Part shown: positions 1-9,330 of the stretch, piece after piece | Position numbering within the stretch: the stretch's first letter is position 1 | Layout: each line of letters begins with the position of its first letter | NCBI RefSeq assembly: GCF_900090275.1 | Contig: NZ_LT607755.1 | Location: 3,410,001-3,474,000 of the forward strand | Direction of reading: 5' to 3' | Length of the DNA: 64,000 nt | From: Micromonospora zamorensis | GTDB lineage: Bacteria > Actinomycetota > Actinomycetes > Mycobacteriales > Micromonosporaceae | Notes under the pieces: model-generated | Databases searched by the model: none | The model's input: only the letters and a program-made list of their open reading frames with translations | What the model was told of the DNA's origin: nothing | Translations under genes and position numbers: made by a program

Positions 1-673
1 CGAGGCGGGCCGCGTCGGGCACGCGTACCTCGTCGAAGCCCAACTCGCCGGTGGCCTGGCCGCGCAGGCCCAGCTTGCCGTGGATCTCGCGTCGGGTCAG
101 CCCCGGGCTGTCGGTGGGCACCAGGAACGCGGTGATGCCCCGGTGCCCGGGGCCGCCGGTCCGGGCGAAGACCAGCGCGACGTCGGCGGTGGTGCCATTG
201 GTGATGAACATCTTCGTGCCCGTGAGCAGCCAGTCGTCGCCGTCGCGGACCGCGCGGGTGCGCAGCGCGGCGGCGTCCGAGCCGCTGTCCGGCTCGGTGA
301 GCGCGAAACAGCCGAGGGCGGTGCCGGCGCAGAGCCGGGGCAGCCACTCGGCCCGCTGCTCGGCCGACCCGTGGGCGGCGATGGACTTCGCGACCAGGCC
401 GAGGGAGACCGAGACGATGCCGCGCACCGCCGAGTCGCCCCGGCCGAGCTCCTCCAGGACCAGGCAGTACGCGAGGTGGTCGCCACCGGAGCCGCCGTCG
501 GCCTCGGCGATGGTCAGCCCCAGGAAGCCCAGGTCACCGAGCTTGCCGACGATGGCGGGGTCGACCAACTCACGTCGATCCCAGGCGGCCGCGTGCGGCA
601 ACAGCTCCCGGTCGGCGAACTCGGCGGCCAGTCGGCGCACCGCCGCCTGCTCGGCGGAGAGAGTGAGCTCCAT
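1..673 (-). CDS. Acyl-CoA dehydrogenase, N-terminal part (cut by window edge)
   Basis: Reading leftward from an ATG at 673, the frame is open to the window edge, giving about 224 residues. It begins MELTLSAEQAAVRRLAAEF and contains the acyl-CoA dehydrogenase signature ALTEPDSGSDAA around residue 130 and the following TGTKMFITNG block. Family knowledge: these flavoenzymes introduce an alpha,beta double bond into acyl-CoA thioesters and pass electrons to ETF. The C-terminal half with the catalytic glutamate lies outside the window, so chain-length class cannot be read. A perfect inverted repeat lies 7 to 27 bases upstream of the start and is probably its operator. The ATG follows a TAGTTT hexamer by only 7 bases, so the mRNA may be leaderless. 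Confidence 0.88.
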   Translation of the reverse strand, partial: MELTLSAEQAAVRRLAAEFADRELLPHAAAWDRRELVDPAIVGKLGDLGFLGLTIAEADGGSGGDHLAYCLVLEELGRGDSAVRGIVSVSLGLVAKSIAAHGSAEQRAEWLPRLCAGTALGCFALTEPDSGSDAAALRTRAVRDGDDWLLTGTKMFITNGTTADVALVFARTGGPGHRGITAFLVPTDSPGLTRREIHGKLGLRGQATGELGFDEVRVPDAARL

Positions 674-679
674 GACGCT

Positions 680-700
680 TAAACTAGCGGTGATAGTTTA
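680..700. promoter_or_regulatory. Inverted-repeat operator upstream of acyl-CoA dehydrogenase
   Basis: TAAACTA, 7-base spacer, TAGTTTA: perfect 7-base arms just upstream of the acyl-CoA dehydrogenase start. The left-reading arm TAGTTT also looks like the -10 hexamer, so a bound TetR-type repressor would block transcription. The regulator is not identified; the TetR at 3607-4242 is one candidate. Confidence 0.6.
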
Positions 701-719
701 CCGCGTCCAGACCGGACGA

Positions 720-3557
720 TCACCGATCCGAGGCCAGCCCGACCTGCCGCTCGGTGGCGAACGCCCGCGCCAGCTCGGTACGCGAGCGGATGCCCAGCCG
801 GTGGAAGACGTTGCGCAGGTGGTGGTCGACCGTACGGGTGGAGAGGAACATCCGGGCCGCGATCTCACGGTTGGTCGCCCCCTCCGCGACCAGCTCGGCG
901 ATCTTCAGTTGCTGGCCGGTCAGCAACCGCGCCGCCGGCAGGTCCGGCGGACCGACCGACTCCCCGGCCGCCCGCAGCTCGGTGGTCGCCTGCTCGGCCC
1001 AGCAACTCACCCCGAGCAGCGTGAACATCTCACGGGCCTGGTGCAGGTGCGTACGCGCGTCGCGCGGGCGCCGGCTGCGGCGCAGCTCCTGACCGAAGAG
1101 CAGCTCGGTGCGGGCCCGTTCGAACGTGCCGGCCTCCGTCGGGTGCAGCCGCAGCGCCGTCTGGAACTCCTGCTCGGCCTCGGGGCCGCCGCGCGGCGCG
1201 AGCAACGCGTGGCACCGCGCGGACAGGGCCCGGCGCAACGGGCTCGCGGTGCTGCTGGCCCACCTGTCGAACACGGCGAGCGCAGCCGTCGCCGCAGGTC
1301 GGCAGGGCAGGTGGGCCGCCGCCTCCACCAGGTAGGGGGTGGCCATCACCTGCACGAGAACCTGACCGCGCCCGGTGCCCAGCCGGGCCAGTGACGCCAG
1401 CCGGTTCGCGGCCTCGGCATGCCGGCCGTCGACCAGGTCGAGCACCGCAAGGGCCCACCCGGCAAACGCGTGCGGACGGCTGCCCGGCGTCGGCGTCTCG
1501 CCCATCTCACGGATGCGCCGCAGGCTGGTGTCCCGGTCGGCCCGCACGGCGGCGAGCACGGCGAGCATGCCGAGGTGGACGTTGGCGCAGTTGGCCTGAC
1601 CGGTGGCCCGGGCGACCCGCAGCCCGTCGCGAGAGGTTTCCGCCGCCGCCTCGTGCCGGCCCAACCAGTACTCGGCGACCGCCCGCAACTCCAGCGCCCG
1701 GGACAGCATGGACAGCTCACCCCGCTCCCGGGCCAGCGCCACGGCACGATCGGCCAGCCGGTGTGCCGCGCCGTCCACGGCGACCACCAGGCCGGCCGCC
1801 GCGGCACAGCTCAGCGCGGTGGGGGTCAACGCCGACCCGGTCAGTCGGCCACCCAGCACGACGGCGCGACGCAGTGCGGGGCCGGCCCGCTCGTGATCGC
1901 CCCGCAGGGTCGCCGCCACCCCGCCGACCAGACTGCCCATCAGCTCCATGGACGGAGGATCGTTCGGCCGCCGCAACGCCGACGCCCGGCGGCCGACCTC
2001 GGCGTACCGGTACTGGTCACCGGCGAAGCAGACCGCCTCGCCGGCCCGTACGAGCCCGGACATCGCCAGCGAGCGGTCGGTGCCGGCCACCGCTCCGGCC
2101 GAGGCCAGCAACCTGGCCGACGCCCGAGCGGCGGTGCCGCACCGCAGCTCCAACTCACCGCGCAGCAGGTCGGCGCGACCCCGGACGGCCGGGTCCCGGT
2201 AGACCGCGCGGAGACGGTCGAGCAGGAGCCGGGCCACGTCGGGCTGGCCCCCGGTCCAGGCGTAGTGGGCGGCGGTCAGCAGGCGGGCGGCTGACTGGGT
2301 CGGCTGGTCGCTGAGGTCCGCGGCCCAGCGCAGCGCCGCCGAGGCGGTGGCCCAACCGTCGGCGCCGCCGGCTGCCGCCGCTTCCAGCTCGTCGGCGAGG
2401 TCGGGGTCGGCACCCGCCGCCGCGGCGGCGAGGTGCATCGCCCGGCGCAGCCGCTGCCCGTCGGCCACCAGCACGCCGGCGAGCAGTCGGTGCGCCGCGC
2501 GCCGCTCCGCGAGTGGGGCGCTGGCCGCGATCATCGTGCGCACCAGGGGCTGAGGAAAGGTGACGCCTCGCGGCTCGACGCGGACCAGGCCGGCGACTTC
2601 CGCCGGGGCGAGCGCCTCGATCTCGGACCCGGCGACTGCCGCGGCCCGGATCAGGGTGCCCGGCTCGCCGTCCTCGTCGAGCGCCGCGAGCAGCAGCATC
2701 CGTCGGGTGTCCGGTGGCAGCCGGTCCAGCCGGGCCCGGTACGCGCGGCCCAGAGCACCGTCCGCCGGTGGCGCGGCGGGTAGCGACTCCTCCCCCCGCC
2801 ACTGGCCGGGACTGAGCACGTCGACGAGGTCCACCAGGGCCTGCGGGTTGCCGCCGCCGATCGTGGTCAGCGCGGCCACGACCGACTCGGCGGGCCGCTC
2901 GGGGAGCCGGTCGCCGCTGCCCCGCTCGATCAACGATCGGAGTCTGTCGGTGAGGACGGCGGCGCTCTCGTGCTCGGTCAGGGCGCGAAGCCGGTGTGCC
3001 GGTATCCCGTCGACGGTGGCGGTCACGTCCGCGGTGAGCAGGATGGCGATCGGCAGGTGGCGCAGCCGGCGGGCCACGAAGGCCAGCACCTGGGCGCTCT
3101 GCGGGTCACCTCGGTCGACGTCGTCCATCGTGGCGAGCAGCGGACGGTCGCGGGCGGCGGCGGTGAGCAACCCGAGCACCGCCATCGACAGCGTCAGCCG
3201 GCGGTCGGCCGGGCAGCTCTCGCCGCCCAGCGCGCGCCGCAGCAGTCGACGCTGCTCGTCCGGGAGGACGGTGAGCCGGTCGAGCACGGGGTCGACCAGA
3301 CGTTGCAGGCCGGCGTACGGCAGGGCGGCCTCCTCGGCGAGCCCGCTCCCGGCGAGCACGGTGCAGCCCTCGGCGTGCCGGTGGGCGTAGCCGACCAGCG
3401 CCGTCCGACCCGATCCGGGCTCACCGTGCAGCAGCAGGGCACCGCCGCCGTTGGGCATGCCGTCGAGGAGGCTCCGGACAGACCGGCACTCGTCGTCCCG
3501 GCCACGCAGCACGGTTAGTTGCACTCTCGATGCAGTAACCATGCATGTCAGTGTCAC
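720..3557 (-). CDS. LAL-type LuxR transcriptional regulator with ATPase domain
   Basis: A protein of 945 residues with the layout of large ATP-binding LuxR regulators (MalT/LAL class). An N-terminal P-loop reads GEPGSGRT at residues 45-52, with Arg in the usual Lys position of the Walker A motif. A Walker B-like run MDDVDRGD follows near residue 143. A long helical, TPR-like middle leads to a C-terminal LuxR helix-turn-helix (LTGQQLKIAELVAEGATNRE then RTVDHHLRNVFHRLGI). Ligand and targets are unknown. It ends 46 bases from the acyl-CoA dehydrogenase start on the same strand, so it could lie upstream in the same transcript or regulate it. The frame opens with a GTG at 3557; an ATG at 3542 is an equally weak alternative, as neither has a clear ribosome-binding site. 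Confidence 0.85.
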   Translation of the reverse strand: MTLTCMVTASRVQLTVLRGRDDECRSVRSLLDGMPNGGGALLLHGEPGSGRTALVGYAHRHAEGCTVLAGSGLAEEAALPYAGLQRLVDPVLDRLTVLPDEQRRLLRRALGGESCPADRRLTLSMAVLGLLTAAARDRPLLATMDDVDRGDPQSAQVLAFVARRLRHLPIAILLTADVTATVDGIPAHRLRALTEHESAAVLTDRLRSLIERGSGDRLPERPAESVVAALTTIGGGNPQALVDLVDVLSPGQWRGEESLPAAPPADGALGRAYRARLDRLPPDTRRMLLLAALDEDGEPGTLIRAAAVAGSEIEALAPAEVAGLVRVEPRGVTFPQPLVRTMIAASAPLAERRAAHRLLAGVLVADGQRLRRAMHLAAAAAGADPDLADELEAAAAGGADGWATASAALRWAADLSDQPTQSAARLLTAAHYAWTGGQPDVARLLLDRLRAVYRDPAVRGRADLLRGELELRCGTAARASARLLASAGAVAGTDRSLAMSGLVRAGEAVCFAGDQYRYAEVGRRASALRRPNDPPSMELMGSLVGGVAATLRGDHERAGPALRRAVVLGGRLTGSALTPTALSCAAAAGLVVAVDGAAHRLADRAVALARERGELSMLSRALELRAVAEYWLGRHEAAAETSRDGLRVARATGQANCANVHLGMLAVLAAVRADRDTSLRRIREMGETPTPGSRPHAFAGWALAVLDLVDGRHAEAANRLASLARLGTGRGQVLVQVMATPYLVEAAAHLPCRPAATAALAVFDRWASSTASPLRRALSARCHALLAPRGGPEAEQEFQTALRLHPTEAGTFERARTELLFGQELRRSRRPRDARTHLHQAREMFTLLGVSCWAEQATTELRAAGESVGPPDLPAARLLTGQQLKIAELVAEGATNREIAARMFLSTRTVDHHLRNVFHRLGIRSRTELARAFATERQVGLASDR

Positions 3558-3606
3558 TCATCGGAAACCGAATGGAAAGAGGGGGCGATATCGGGCCGGA
3601 CCTGAG

Positions 3607-4242
3607 TCAGTCGGCCGCGACCTCCGCCAACAGGGCCCCCACCGTCCGGGTCATCACCGCGCGGGCCTGGTCCACGCCCAGCCCGAGGCCGTAGCGCAGC
3701 ATCGACCAGGCTGGCCACATGCTCGCCGCGATCAGGGCGTTGAGCAGTTGCTCCCGACCCCGACCAGCCTGGGCCAACTCGGCGGCGAAGAGCTCCTCGA
3801 CCTCGTCACGGACCCGGTCGATGTGCTTGAGGCGGTTGCGGTGCAGTTGGTCGGAGACCGGCTCGCGCATCTGCGCGGCACGCGCCGACGGCGTGATGAG
3901 CTGGAGCAGCCGGGCCCGCTGCCGGCAGTACGCGTCGACCCGCTTCGCCAGCGGCAACCCGGGCGAGACCGGCCGGTAGGCGGCGTCCTGCTGGCGGAGC
4001 ACCTCCGCGCCGCTCGCCTCGAAGAGCGTCTCCATGTCCTTGAAGTTGGTCCAGAGCGTCCGCAGCGAGATGCCGGCCCGTTCGGCGATGCGCTCCCCGG
4101 TCGGGCGGAGGTCCCCCTCGCCGATGAGCGCGAGATGAGCCTCGACGATGGCCGCGCGGGTGCGCTCGGCCCGGGCGGTACGCCCGTCGACCCGGCTCGC
4201 GACCTCGACCCCGTCCATCCGCCCCCGCCCTCTCACCGCCAC
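3607..4242 (-). CDS. TetR-family transcriptional regulator
   Basis: 211 residues. The N-terminal helix-turn-helix of TetR proteins is visible (ERTRAAIVEAHLALIGEG, then IAERAGISLRTLWTNFKDME), where Tyr of the usual LYxYF block is replaced by Trp-Thr-Asn-Phe. The rest is a helical ligand-binding domain with no assignable ligand. It sits between the LAL regulator and an SDR gene, all on the minus strand. It is a candidate repressor of the neighbouring acyl-CoA dehydrogenase, SDR or ABC importer, all of which have inverted repeats or tight promoters upstream. That link is an inference from position only. Confidence 0.85.
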   Translation of the reverse strand: MAVRGRGRMDGVEVASRVDGRTARAERTRAAIVEAHLALIGEGDLRPTGERIAERAGISLRTLWTNFKDMETLFEASGAEVLRQQDAAYRPVSPGLPLAKRVDAYCRQRARLLQLITPSARAAQMREPVSDQLHRNRLKHIDRVRDEVEELFAAELAQAGRGREQLLNALIAASMWPAWSMLRYGLGLGVDQARAVMTRTVGALLAEVAAD

Positions 4243-4312
4243 GGCGCCTCCTGACGCACCGCCGAGTCTAGACAGGCGGTGATCAGCGGTTCCGGGCCGA
4301 CCGCCGGGGCTG

Positions 4313-5080
4313 TCATCCGGCTCGACCGGTCAGCGTGACGCCGCCGTCGCAGACGATGGTCTGCCCGGTGATCCAGCTGGCGTCGTCGGAGGCGAGGAAG
4401 GCGACCGCGCCCGCCACGTCCTGCGGCAGGCCGAGGCGGCCCAGCGGGTACCGTGCCGCGACCTCGTCCTCGCGACCCTCGTAGAGCGCGGCGGCGAAGC
4501 GGGTCTTCACCACGCCGGGTGCGACGGCGTTGACCCGGACCGTCGGCCCCAGCTCCACGGCGAGACTGGCGGTGAGGTGGTTGAGCGCGGCCTTGCTCAC
4601 CCCGTAGAAGGCGATGCCGGGCGACGGCGTGAGACCGGCGATCGACGAGACGTTGACCACGCAGCCGCCGCGCTCGGTCATGCCGGCGGCGCACACCTCC
4701 TGCACCCAGCCGAGTGCGGCGACGACGTTGACGTCCAGGATCTTGCGGGCCGCGGCCGGGTCCAGCCCGATCAGCGGACCGTGCACCGGGTTGATGCCGG
4801 TGTTGTTGACCAGCAGGTCCACCGGCCCGAACGCCTGACTGACCTGGAGCACCGCCTGGGCGCGATGCTCGGGGTCGTCGGAGCGGCCGGGCACGGCGAC
4901 GGCGTACGCCGACCCGCCCAGGGCCGCGACCGCCTCGGCGAGCGCCTCGGGATGTCGGGCGGTCAGCCCGACCCGGGCGCCTTCGGCGACGAGGCGTTGG
5001 GCGATGGCCAGACCGATGCCCCGACTGGCGCCGGTCACGATGGCGACCCGTTCCGCGAGCCGACCCGAATATGCATTCAC
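4313..5080 (-). CDS. SDR-family NAD(P)-dependent oxidoreductase
   Basis: 255 residues, the usual length for a classical short-chain dehydrogenase/reductase. The cofactor motif TGASRGIG is near residue 16, NNTGIN (the NNAG position) near residue 93, the catalytic Ser lies in VNVSSIAG, and the catalytic YxxxK reads YGVSK. The C-terminus has the GQTIVCDGG block. FabG-like or hydroxyacyl-CoA dehydrogenase activity would fit the acyl-CoA dehydrogenase nearby, but the substrate cannot be read from sequence. The GTG start at 5080 lies 7 bases after a good -10 box, so translation is probably leaderless. Confidence 0.87.
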   Translation of the reverse strand: MNAYSGRLAERVAIVTGASRGIGLAIAQRLVAEGARVGLTARHPEALAEAVAALGGSAYAVAVPGRSDDPEHRAQAVLQVSQAFGPVDLLVNNTGINPVHGPLIGLDPAAARKILDVNVVAALGWVQEVCAAGMTERGGCVVNVSSIAGLTPSPGIAFYGVSKAALNHLTASLAVELGPTVRVNAVAPGVVKTRFAAALYEGREDEVAARYPLGRLGLPQDVAGAVAFLASDDASWITGQTIVCDGGVTLTGRAG

Positions 5081-5087
5081 GGTGCAG

Positions 5088-5117
5088 ATAGTAGGAGGAC
5101 TGATCGGTGTCGGTCAA
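5088..5117 (-). promoter_or_regulatory. Promoter of the SDR gene (leaderless)
   Basis: Reading leftward: TTGACC (5117-5112), 18-base spacer, TACTAT (5093-5088), then 7 bases to the GTG at 5080. The predicted transcription start coincides with the start codon, so a leaderless mRNA is likely. Confidence 0.65.
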
Positions 5118-5168
5118 CGTCCCGGACAGCCGGTCACGAGGCCCGGTCACCCGAGCGCGCACAGCCGT

Positions 5169-5206
5169 CCGACCGGGCGTGGTCACGCGAGACCACGCCC
5201 GGTCGG
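5169..5206 (-). terminator. Strong hairpin terminator downstream of the ABC importer operon
   Basis: CGACCGGGCGTGGTC (5170-5184) pairs perfectly with GACCACGCCCGGTCG (5191-5205) around a 6-base loop, with one more G-C pair outside. It lies 20 bases beyond the stop codon of the substrate-binding protein gene. No U-tract follows, as is common in actinobacteria. Confidence 0.75.
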
Positions 5207-5225
5207 GCGTCGCTGGTGCGGGCAA

Positions 5226-6512
5226 TCAGGAGACGGTCGGCACCCCGTTCGCCGGCGGCGCGGCCGGGGTGGCGGTGTACTCGTTGACCGGCCCGTCCGC
5301 CTCGTCGGTCTCGTACGCGGGCCCGAAGTAGGTCTGCACTCCCCCGGTCACCCGGCTCAGCCGCTGGCCGCCGTAGCCGGAGTGGTCCTTGGCGGAGAAG
5401 CGCAGCGGCACCAGCCCGGGGCCCTGGAAGCCGCCCTTCTGCACAGCGTCCAGCACCTTCTCCCGGGTGACGTCCTTGCCGGCGGCGAGCAGCACCTGCA
5501 CGAAGAGGTAGCCGACCGACATGCCGTAGACGGTGTTGCCGTCGAACGGCGCGTCCCCGTTGTGCTCCTTGTTGATCTTAGTGAAGAGCTGCACCCACGG
5601 GTTCGCGGTGTCGTTCTGCATCGGCAGGTAGTTGGTGCCGACCATGCCCTCCAGCAGCGGGGCCGCGGCACCGAGCTGCTTGGCCAGGGTCGGGTGGTCG
5701 GCGCCGACGTTGGACACCAGCCACTGCGGCTTGAAGCCCAGCCGAGCGGCGGTGCCGACGGACAGCGCGGTGAAGCCGGGCACTGTGGCGAGCACGACGA
5801 CCTGGCAACCAGCCGCCTTGAACGCGCCGATCTGCGGCGCCACGTTGGTGTTGCTGGTGACGTACGTCTGCTTGACCGCCACGGCCGACGCGCCGAGCAC
5901 CTTCTCCACGCCGGCCAGGCTGTCCCGGCCGAAGTCGTCGTCCTGCCCGAGGAAGCAGACCTTCTGACCGGCCAGGTTCGTCTTCGCGTAGGTGGCGAGG
6001 ATCTTGCCCTCCACCGTGTAGTCCGGGTTGAACCCGAACGTCCCGGGATACTTGTCCGGCTGGTCCCAGCTGCGGCTGCCGGAGGCGACGAAGAGGTCCG
6101 GGACCCGGTTGGTCTTCAGGAAGTCGAGCACGCCACTGTGCGTCGGTGTGCCGAGGCCGTTGAGGATCGCGAAGACCTTGTCCTGGAGGACGAGCTGACG
6201 GACCACCTGCTGGGTGTTCGCCGGGTTGTAGCCGTCGTCCATGACCTTGTAGGTGATCTTCCGACCGTGCACACCGCCGTTGGCGTTGACGTAGTCGAAG
6301 TACGCCTTCGTCGCCGGGGAGATCTTCGAGTAGCCGGCCGAGGCCGGCCCGGTGAGCGGCATGTGGGTGCCGACGACGATCTCGGTGTCGGTCACGCCCG
6401 GCACCGACGCCGCGCCGGGACCGGAGCCGTCGTCACCACTGCAACCAGCGGCGGCGGCCAACAGGGCAATGGTGCTGGCGATCGCGAGACCACGTTGTGC
6501 CAAACGGTGCAT
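5226..6512 (-). CDS. livK: ABC transporter substrate-binding lipoprotein (branched-chain amino acid/amide type)
   Basis: 428 residues from the ATG at 6512, which follows GAAAGG at suitable spacing. The N-terminus has a lipoprotein signal peptide ending in the lipobox AAAAGC, so the mature protein should be anchored outside the membrane. The body matches the Leu/Ile/Val-binding Periplasmic_binding_6 class: IVVGTHMPLTGPASAGYS, then YFDYVNANGGVHGRKITYKVMDD, and DDDFGRD later. It captures the substrate for the permeases LivHM. The substrate could be branched-chain amino acids, amides, urea or aromatic acids; the position beside acyl-CoA genes does not decide this. It is the last gene of the operon, expressed after livG-livF-livH-livM. 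Confidence 0.88.
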   Translation of the reverse strand: MHRLAQRGLAIASTIALLAAAAGCSGDDGSGPGAASVPGVTDTEIVVGTHMPLTGPASAGYSKISPATKAYFDYVNANGGVHGRKITYKVMDDGYNPANTQQVVRQLVLQDKVFAILNGLGTPTHSGVLDFLKTNRVPDLFVASGSRSWDQPDKYPGTFGFNPDYTVEGKILATYAKTNLAGQKVCFLGQDDDFGRDSLAGVEKVLGASAVAVKQTYVTSNTNVAPQIGAFKAAGCQVVVLATVPGFTALSVGTAARLGFKPQWLVSNVGADHPTLAKQLGAAAPLLEGMVGTNYLPMQNDTANPWVQLFTKINKEHNGDAPFDGNTVYGMSVGYLFVQVLLAAGKDVTREKVLDAVQKGGFQGPGLVPLRFSAKDHSGYGGQRLSRVTGGVQTYFGPAYETDEADGPVNEYTATPAAPPANGVPTVS

Positions 6513-6595
6513 GGAGAACACCGACCTTTCTCGGTCCGGTTCGGGGGAACGGTGTGTGTGGTGGAACGCCCGGCCGGGGCCGGGCGCGGAGCAGC

Positions 6596-7693
6596 TCAGG
6601 AACGCCGGGCCCGCAGGCGCCGACCAAGACGGGACAGCAGCCCGTGGATGCCACCGGGTGCGGCGATCATGACGACGATCAGGGTGAGGCCGAAGATCGC
6701 CAGCGGCAGGTTTCCCTCCAGCCGCTGCGCCACCGCGGGCGAGAGCGTGAGCATCTCGGTCGCGGAGTGGGTGAGGTCGGGCAGCGCGACCAGCAGGACG
6801 GCCCCCCAGAGCGCGCCGGTGAGCCGGCCGAGACCGCCGATCACGACGGCCATCAGCAGGAACAGCGACAGGGTCAACGAGAACGCCCCGGGCGAGACGC
6901 TCTGCGCGAGCACCGCCAGCAACGCCCCGCCGAGCCCGGCGGTGGCGGCACTGACCACGAATGCGAGGACCTGGGTGCGGGCCACGTGGATGCCGGCGAG
7001 GCGGGCCGCCACCTCGTCGTCCCGGACCGCCCGGAAGGTGCGCCCGTACCGGCTGCGAATGAGGTTGGCCAGCAGCAGCAGGGCGAGCAGGGTGGCCGCG
7101 CCGGTGAGCCAGAGCTGCCACCGCTCGTAGGGGAAGTACGGGCCGAGCGACATCGGCGGCGGCTCCACCGGCACCGACAGCCCCTGCTCACCGTTGAAGA
7201 CGCCGTCGAAGGTGACGGCCAACGCCGGCACGACGACGGCCACCGCCAGGGTGACCCCGGCCAGGTAGGGACCACGCAGCCGGGCCGCCGCCACGCCGAC
7301 GACCGCGCCGATCGCGACGGTGCTGACGATCGCCGCGACCAGCGAGAGCGGCAACAGCCAGCCGCCGGTCATCCCCCGCTCGGCGAACGCGTTCTGGCAC
7401 AGCGCGACGGTGTACGCCCCGGTGGCCATCAACGCGCCGTGCCCGAGCGACAGTTGACCGTTGAGGCCGGTGAGGACGGTCAGCCCGGCGGTCGCGCAGA
7501 GGTAGGCCGCCACGGTGGCGAGCTGGAAGTTGCGGAACGGCTCGACGGCGTAGCTGACCCCGACCAGCAGGAGCCCGACGACGAGCACGATCGCGAGGTG
7601 GCGCAGCAATGTCGAGCCGCGTCGCCGGTCGACGGGTCGGCCCTTGTCGACGAGCTGCTGTGTCGGCGGCAGGGCCGCCCTCGTGGCGCTCAC
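6596..7693 (-). CDS. livM: Branched-chain amino acid-type ABC permease LivM
   Basis: 365 residues with many hydrophobic segments and the LivM-type signature GLNGQLSLGHGALMATGAYT around residue 77. The C-terminal basic tail reads LGRRLRARRS. It forms the transmembrane channel with LivH, and the EAA-like region binds the ATPases. Its start overlaps the livH stop by four bases (7690-7693), which indicates translational coupling. The N-terminus carries about 30 extra hydrophilic residues before the first membrane segment. Confidence 0.87.
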   Translation of the reverse strand: MSATRAALPPTQQLVDKGRPVDRRRGSTLLRHLAIVLVVGLLLVGVSYAVEPFRNFQLATVAAYLCATAGLTVLTGLNGQLSLGHGALMATGAYTVALCQNAFAERGMTGGWLLPLSLVAAIVSTVAIGAVVGVAAARLRGPYLAGVTLAVAVVVPALAVTFDGVFNGEQGLSVPVEPPPMSLGPYFPYERWQLWLTGAATLLALLLLANLIRSRYGRTFRAVRDDEVAARLAGIHVARTQVLAFVVSAATAGLGGALLAVLAQSVSPGAFSLTLSLFLLMAVVIGGLGRLTGALWGAVLLVALPDLTHSATEMLTLSPAVAQRLEGNLPLAIFGLTLIVVMIAAPGGIHGLLSRLGRRLRARRS

Positions 7694-8568
7694 ACCCGCC
7701 TCGCCGCGACCGGGGCGAACAGCCCACCGGGCCGGACCAGCAGCACCGCCAGCAGCAGGACCAGCACCGCGAGCGGCGTGAGGTCACTGCCGGCGTAACC
7801 GCTCACGTAGGAGAGCAACAGACCCACCACCAGGCCACCGACCACCGCCCCTGGTGGGCTGTCCAGCCCACCGACCACCGCCGCGGTGAACGCGGAGACG
7901 AACACCAGGTCCATCGCGTGCGGGTGCAGGCCCAGCTCGGTCGGGATGACCAGCATGGCGGCCAGCGCGCCCACCCCGGAGGCGAGCGCCCACCCGAGGG
8001 TCAACATGCCACCGACGTTGACCCCGAGCAGCCGGGACACCTCGGGGGCGAAGGCCGCCGCGCGCATCCGCAACCCCACCGGGGTACGGGCGAACATCCA
8101 GGCCAGCCCGCTGACCACCACCACGATGGTGGCGAAGACGAACAGGTCGTACGGCGACAGCACGGCCACCCCGCCCACGGTGAGAGCGGACCGACTGAAC
8201 GGCGCCTCGGCGGGGCGGAACTCGTTGCCGTACACGATGCCCAGCACTGCCTGGATCAACAGCACCAGACCGAGCGCGACGATCACGGGGTTGAGGTGTG
8301 AGGTGTGGTCGACGTGCCGCATGACGACGCGGTCCACCAGCGCACCGAGCAACAGGCCAGCGACGATCGCGACCGCGAAGCCCAACCAGTAGGAACCGGT
8401 CGCGGCGGAGACGGTGTAGGCGACGTACGCGGCAGCGACGGCCATCGCGCCCTGGGCGAAGTTGACGACCCGCGCCGCCCGCCAGATGAGCACCAGGGCC
8501 AGCGCGAACGCGGCGTACACCGCGCCTCGGGACAGGCCGTCGATGGTGAGGAAGACGAAGCGGTCCAA
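7690..8568 (-). CDS. livH: Branched-chain amino acid-type ABC permease LivH
   Basis: 292 residues, polytopic, with the LivH features LSRGAVYAAFALALVLIWRA and VNFAQGAMAVAAAYVAY near the N-terminus and the EAA-like GGLDSPPGAVVGGLVVGL near residue 235. It heterodimerises with LivM. It lies 30 bases after livF on the same strand and overlaps livM by four bases, so all five importer genes form one operon. Confidence 0.88.
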   Translation of the reverse strand: MDRFVFLTIDGLSRGAVYAAFALALVLIWRAARVVNFAQGAMAVAAAYVAYTVSAATGSYWLGFAVAIVAGLLLGALVDRVVMRHVDHTSHLNPVIVALGLVLLIQAVLGIVYGNEFRPAEAPFSRSALTVGGVAVLSPYDLFVFATIVVVVSGLAWMFARTPVGLRMRAAAFAPEVSRLLGVNVGGMLTLGWALASGVGALAAMLVIPTELGLHPHAMDLVFVSAFTAAVVGGLDSPPGAVVGGLVVGLLLSYVSGYAGSDLTPLAVLVLLLAVLLVRPGGLFAPVAARRV

Positions 8569-8598
8569 CAGTCCTCCCTCCGGGGGACGAGGTGGTGG

Positions 8599-9330
8599 TC
8601 AGAAACCGAGGTACGCGTGGCGCAGGTCGACGTCGTCACGCAGCTTCGCCGCTGGGGCGGCGATCACCACCCGGCCGAGGGACATCACGACGCCCTGGTC
8701 GGCGACGGCGAGCGCGCTGCGGACGTTCTGCTCGACCAGCAGCACGGTCAGGCCGGTGCGGTCGCGTAGCTGACGAAGCAGTGCCATGGTCCGGGCGACG
8801 ACCCGCGGCGCCAGGCCGAGCGACGGCTCGTCGAGCAGCAGCAGCCGGGGCCGGCCGACGAGGGCCCGACCGAGCGCGAGCATCTGCCGCTCACCGCCGG
8901 AGAGCTGGTGGCCGAGGTGCTTGCGACGCCGGGCCAGGGGCTCGAAGAGTTCGTAGACCTCGTCGAGGGCGCGCCCGGCGTCGGCCCGGTCGCGTCGCCA
9001 CAACCCGCCGAGGCGCAGGTTCTCGTCGACCGTCAGTTCGCTGATCACGCCCCGTCCCTCCGGCACGTGCGCCATGCCGCGTCGGACGAGCTGCTCCACA
9101 GGCGTGCCGCGCAGGTCCTCCCCGGCGAGGAGCACCTGGCCGGCGACCGGGCGGATCATGCCGGAGAGCGCGCGCAGCAGTGTGGTCTTGCCGGCGCCGT
9201 TGGCACCGACGACCGCGGCGATCGTGCCAGCCGGGACGGTGAGGTCGATGGCCTGCAACACGGGCGCGGCACCGTAACCGGCCACCAGCCCGCGCACCAC
9301 GAGCAGGTCGGGTGTGCTGTCCGCGCTCAC
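8599..9330 (-). CDS. livF: ABC transporter ATP-binding protein LivF
   Basis: 243 residues from a GTG at 9330 that overlaps the livG stop as GTGA. The motifs are complete: Walker A GANGAGKT, signature LSGGERQMLALGRAL, Walker B LLLLDEPSLGLAP, and the switch His in LLVEQNV. The length and the short N-terminus before GYG are typical of LivF, the smaller of the two Liv ATPases. It energises import together with LivG. Confidence 0.9.
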   Translation of the reverse strand: MSADSTPDLLVVRGLVAGYGAAPVLQAIDLTVPAGTIAAVVGANGAGKTTLLRALSGMIRPVAGQVLLAGEDLRGTPVEQLVRRGMAHVPEGRGVISELTVDENLRLGGLWRRDRADAGRALDEVYELFEPLARRRKHLGHQLSGGERQMLALGRALVGRPRLLLLDEPSLGLAPRVVARTMALLRQLRDRTGLTVLLVEQNVRSALAVADQGVVMSLGRVVIAAPAAKLRDDVDLRHAYLGF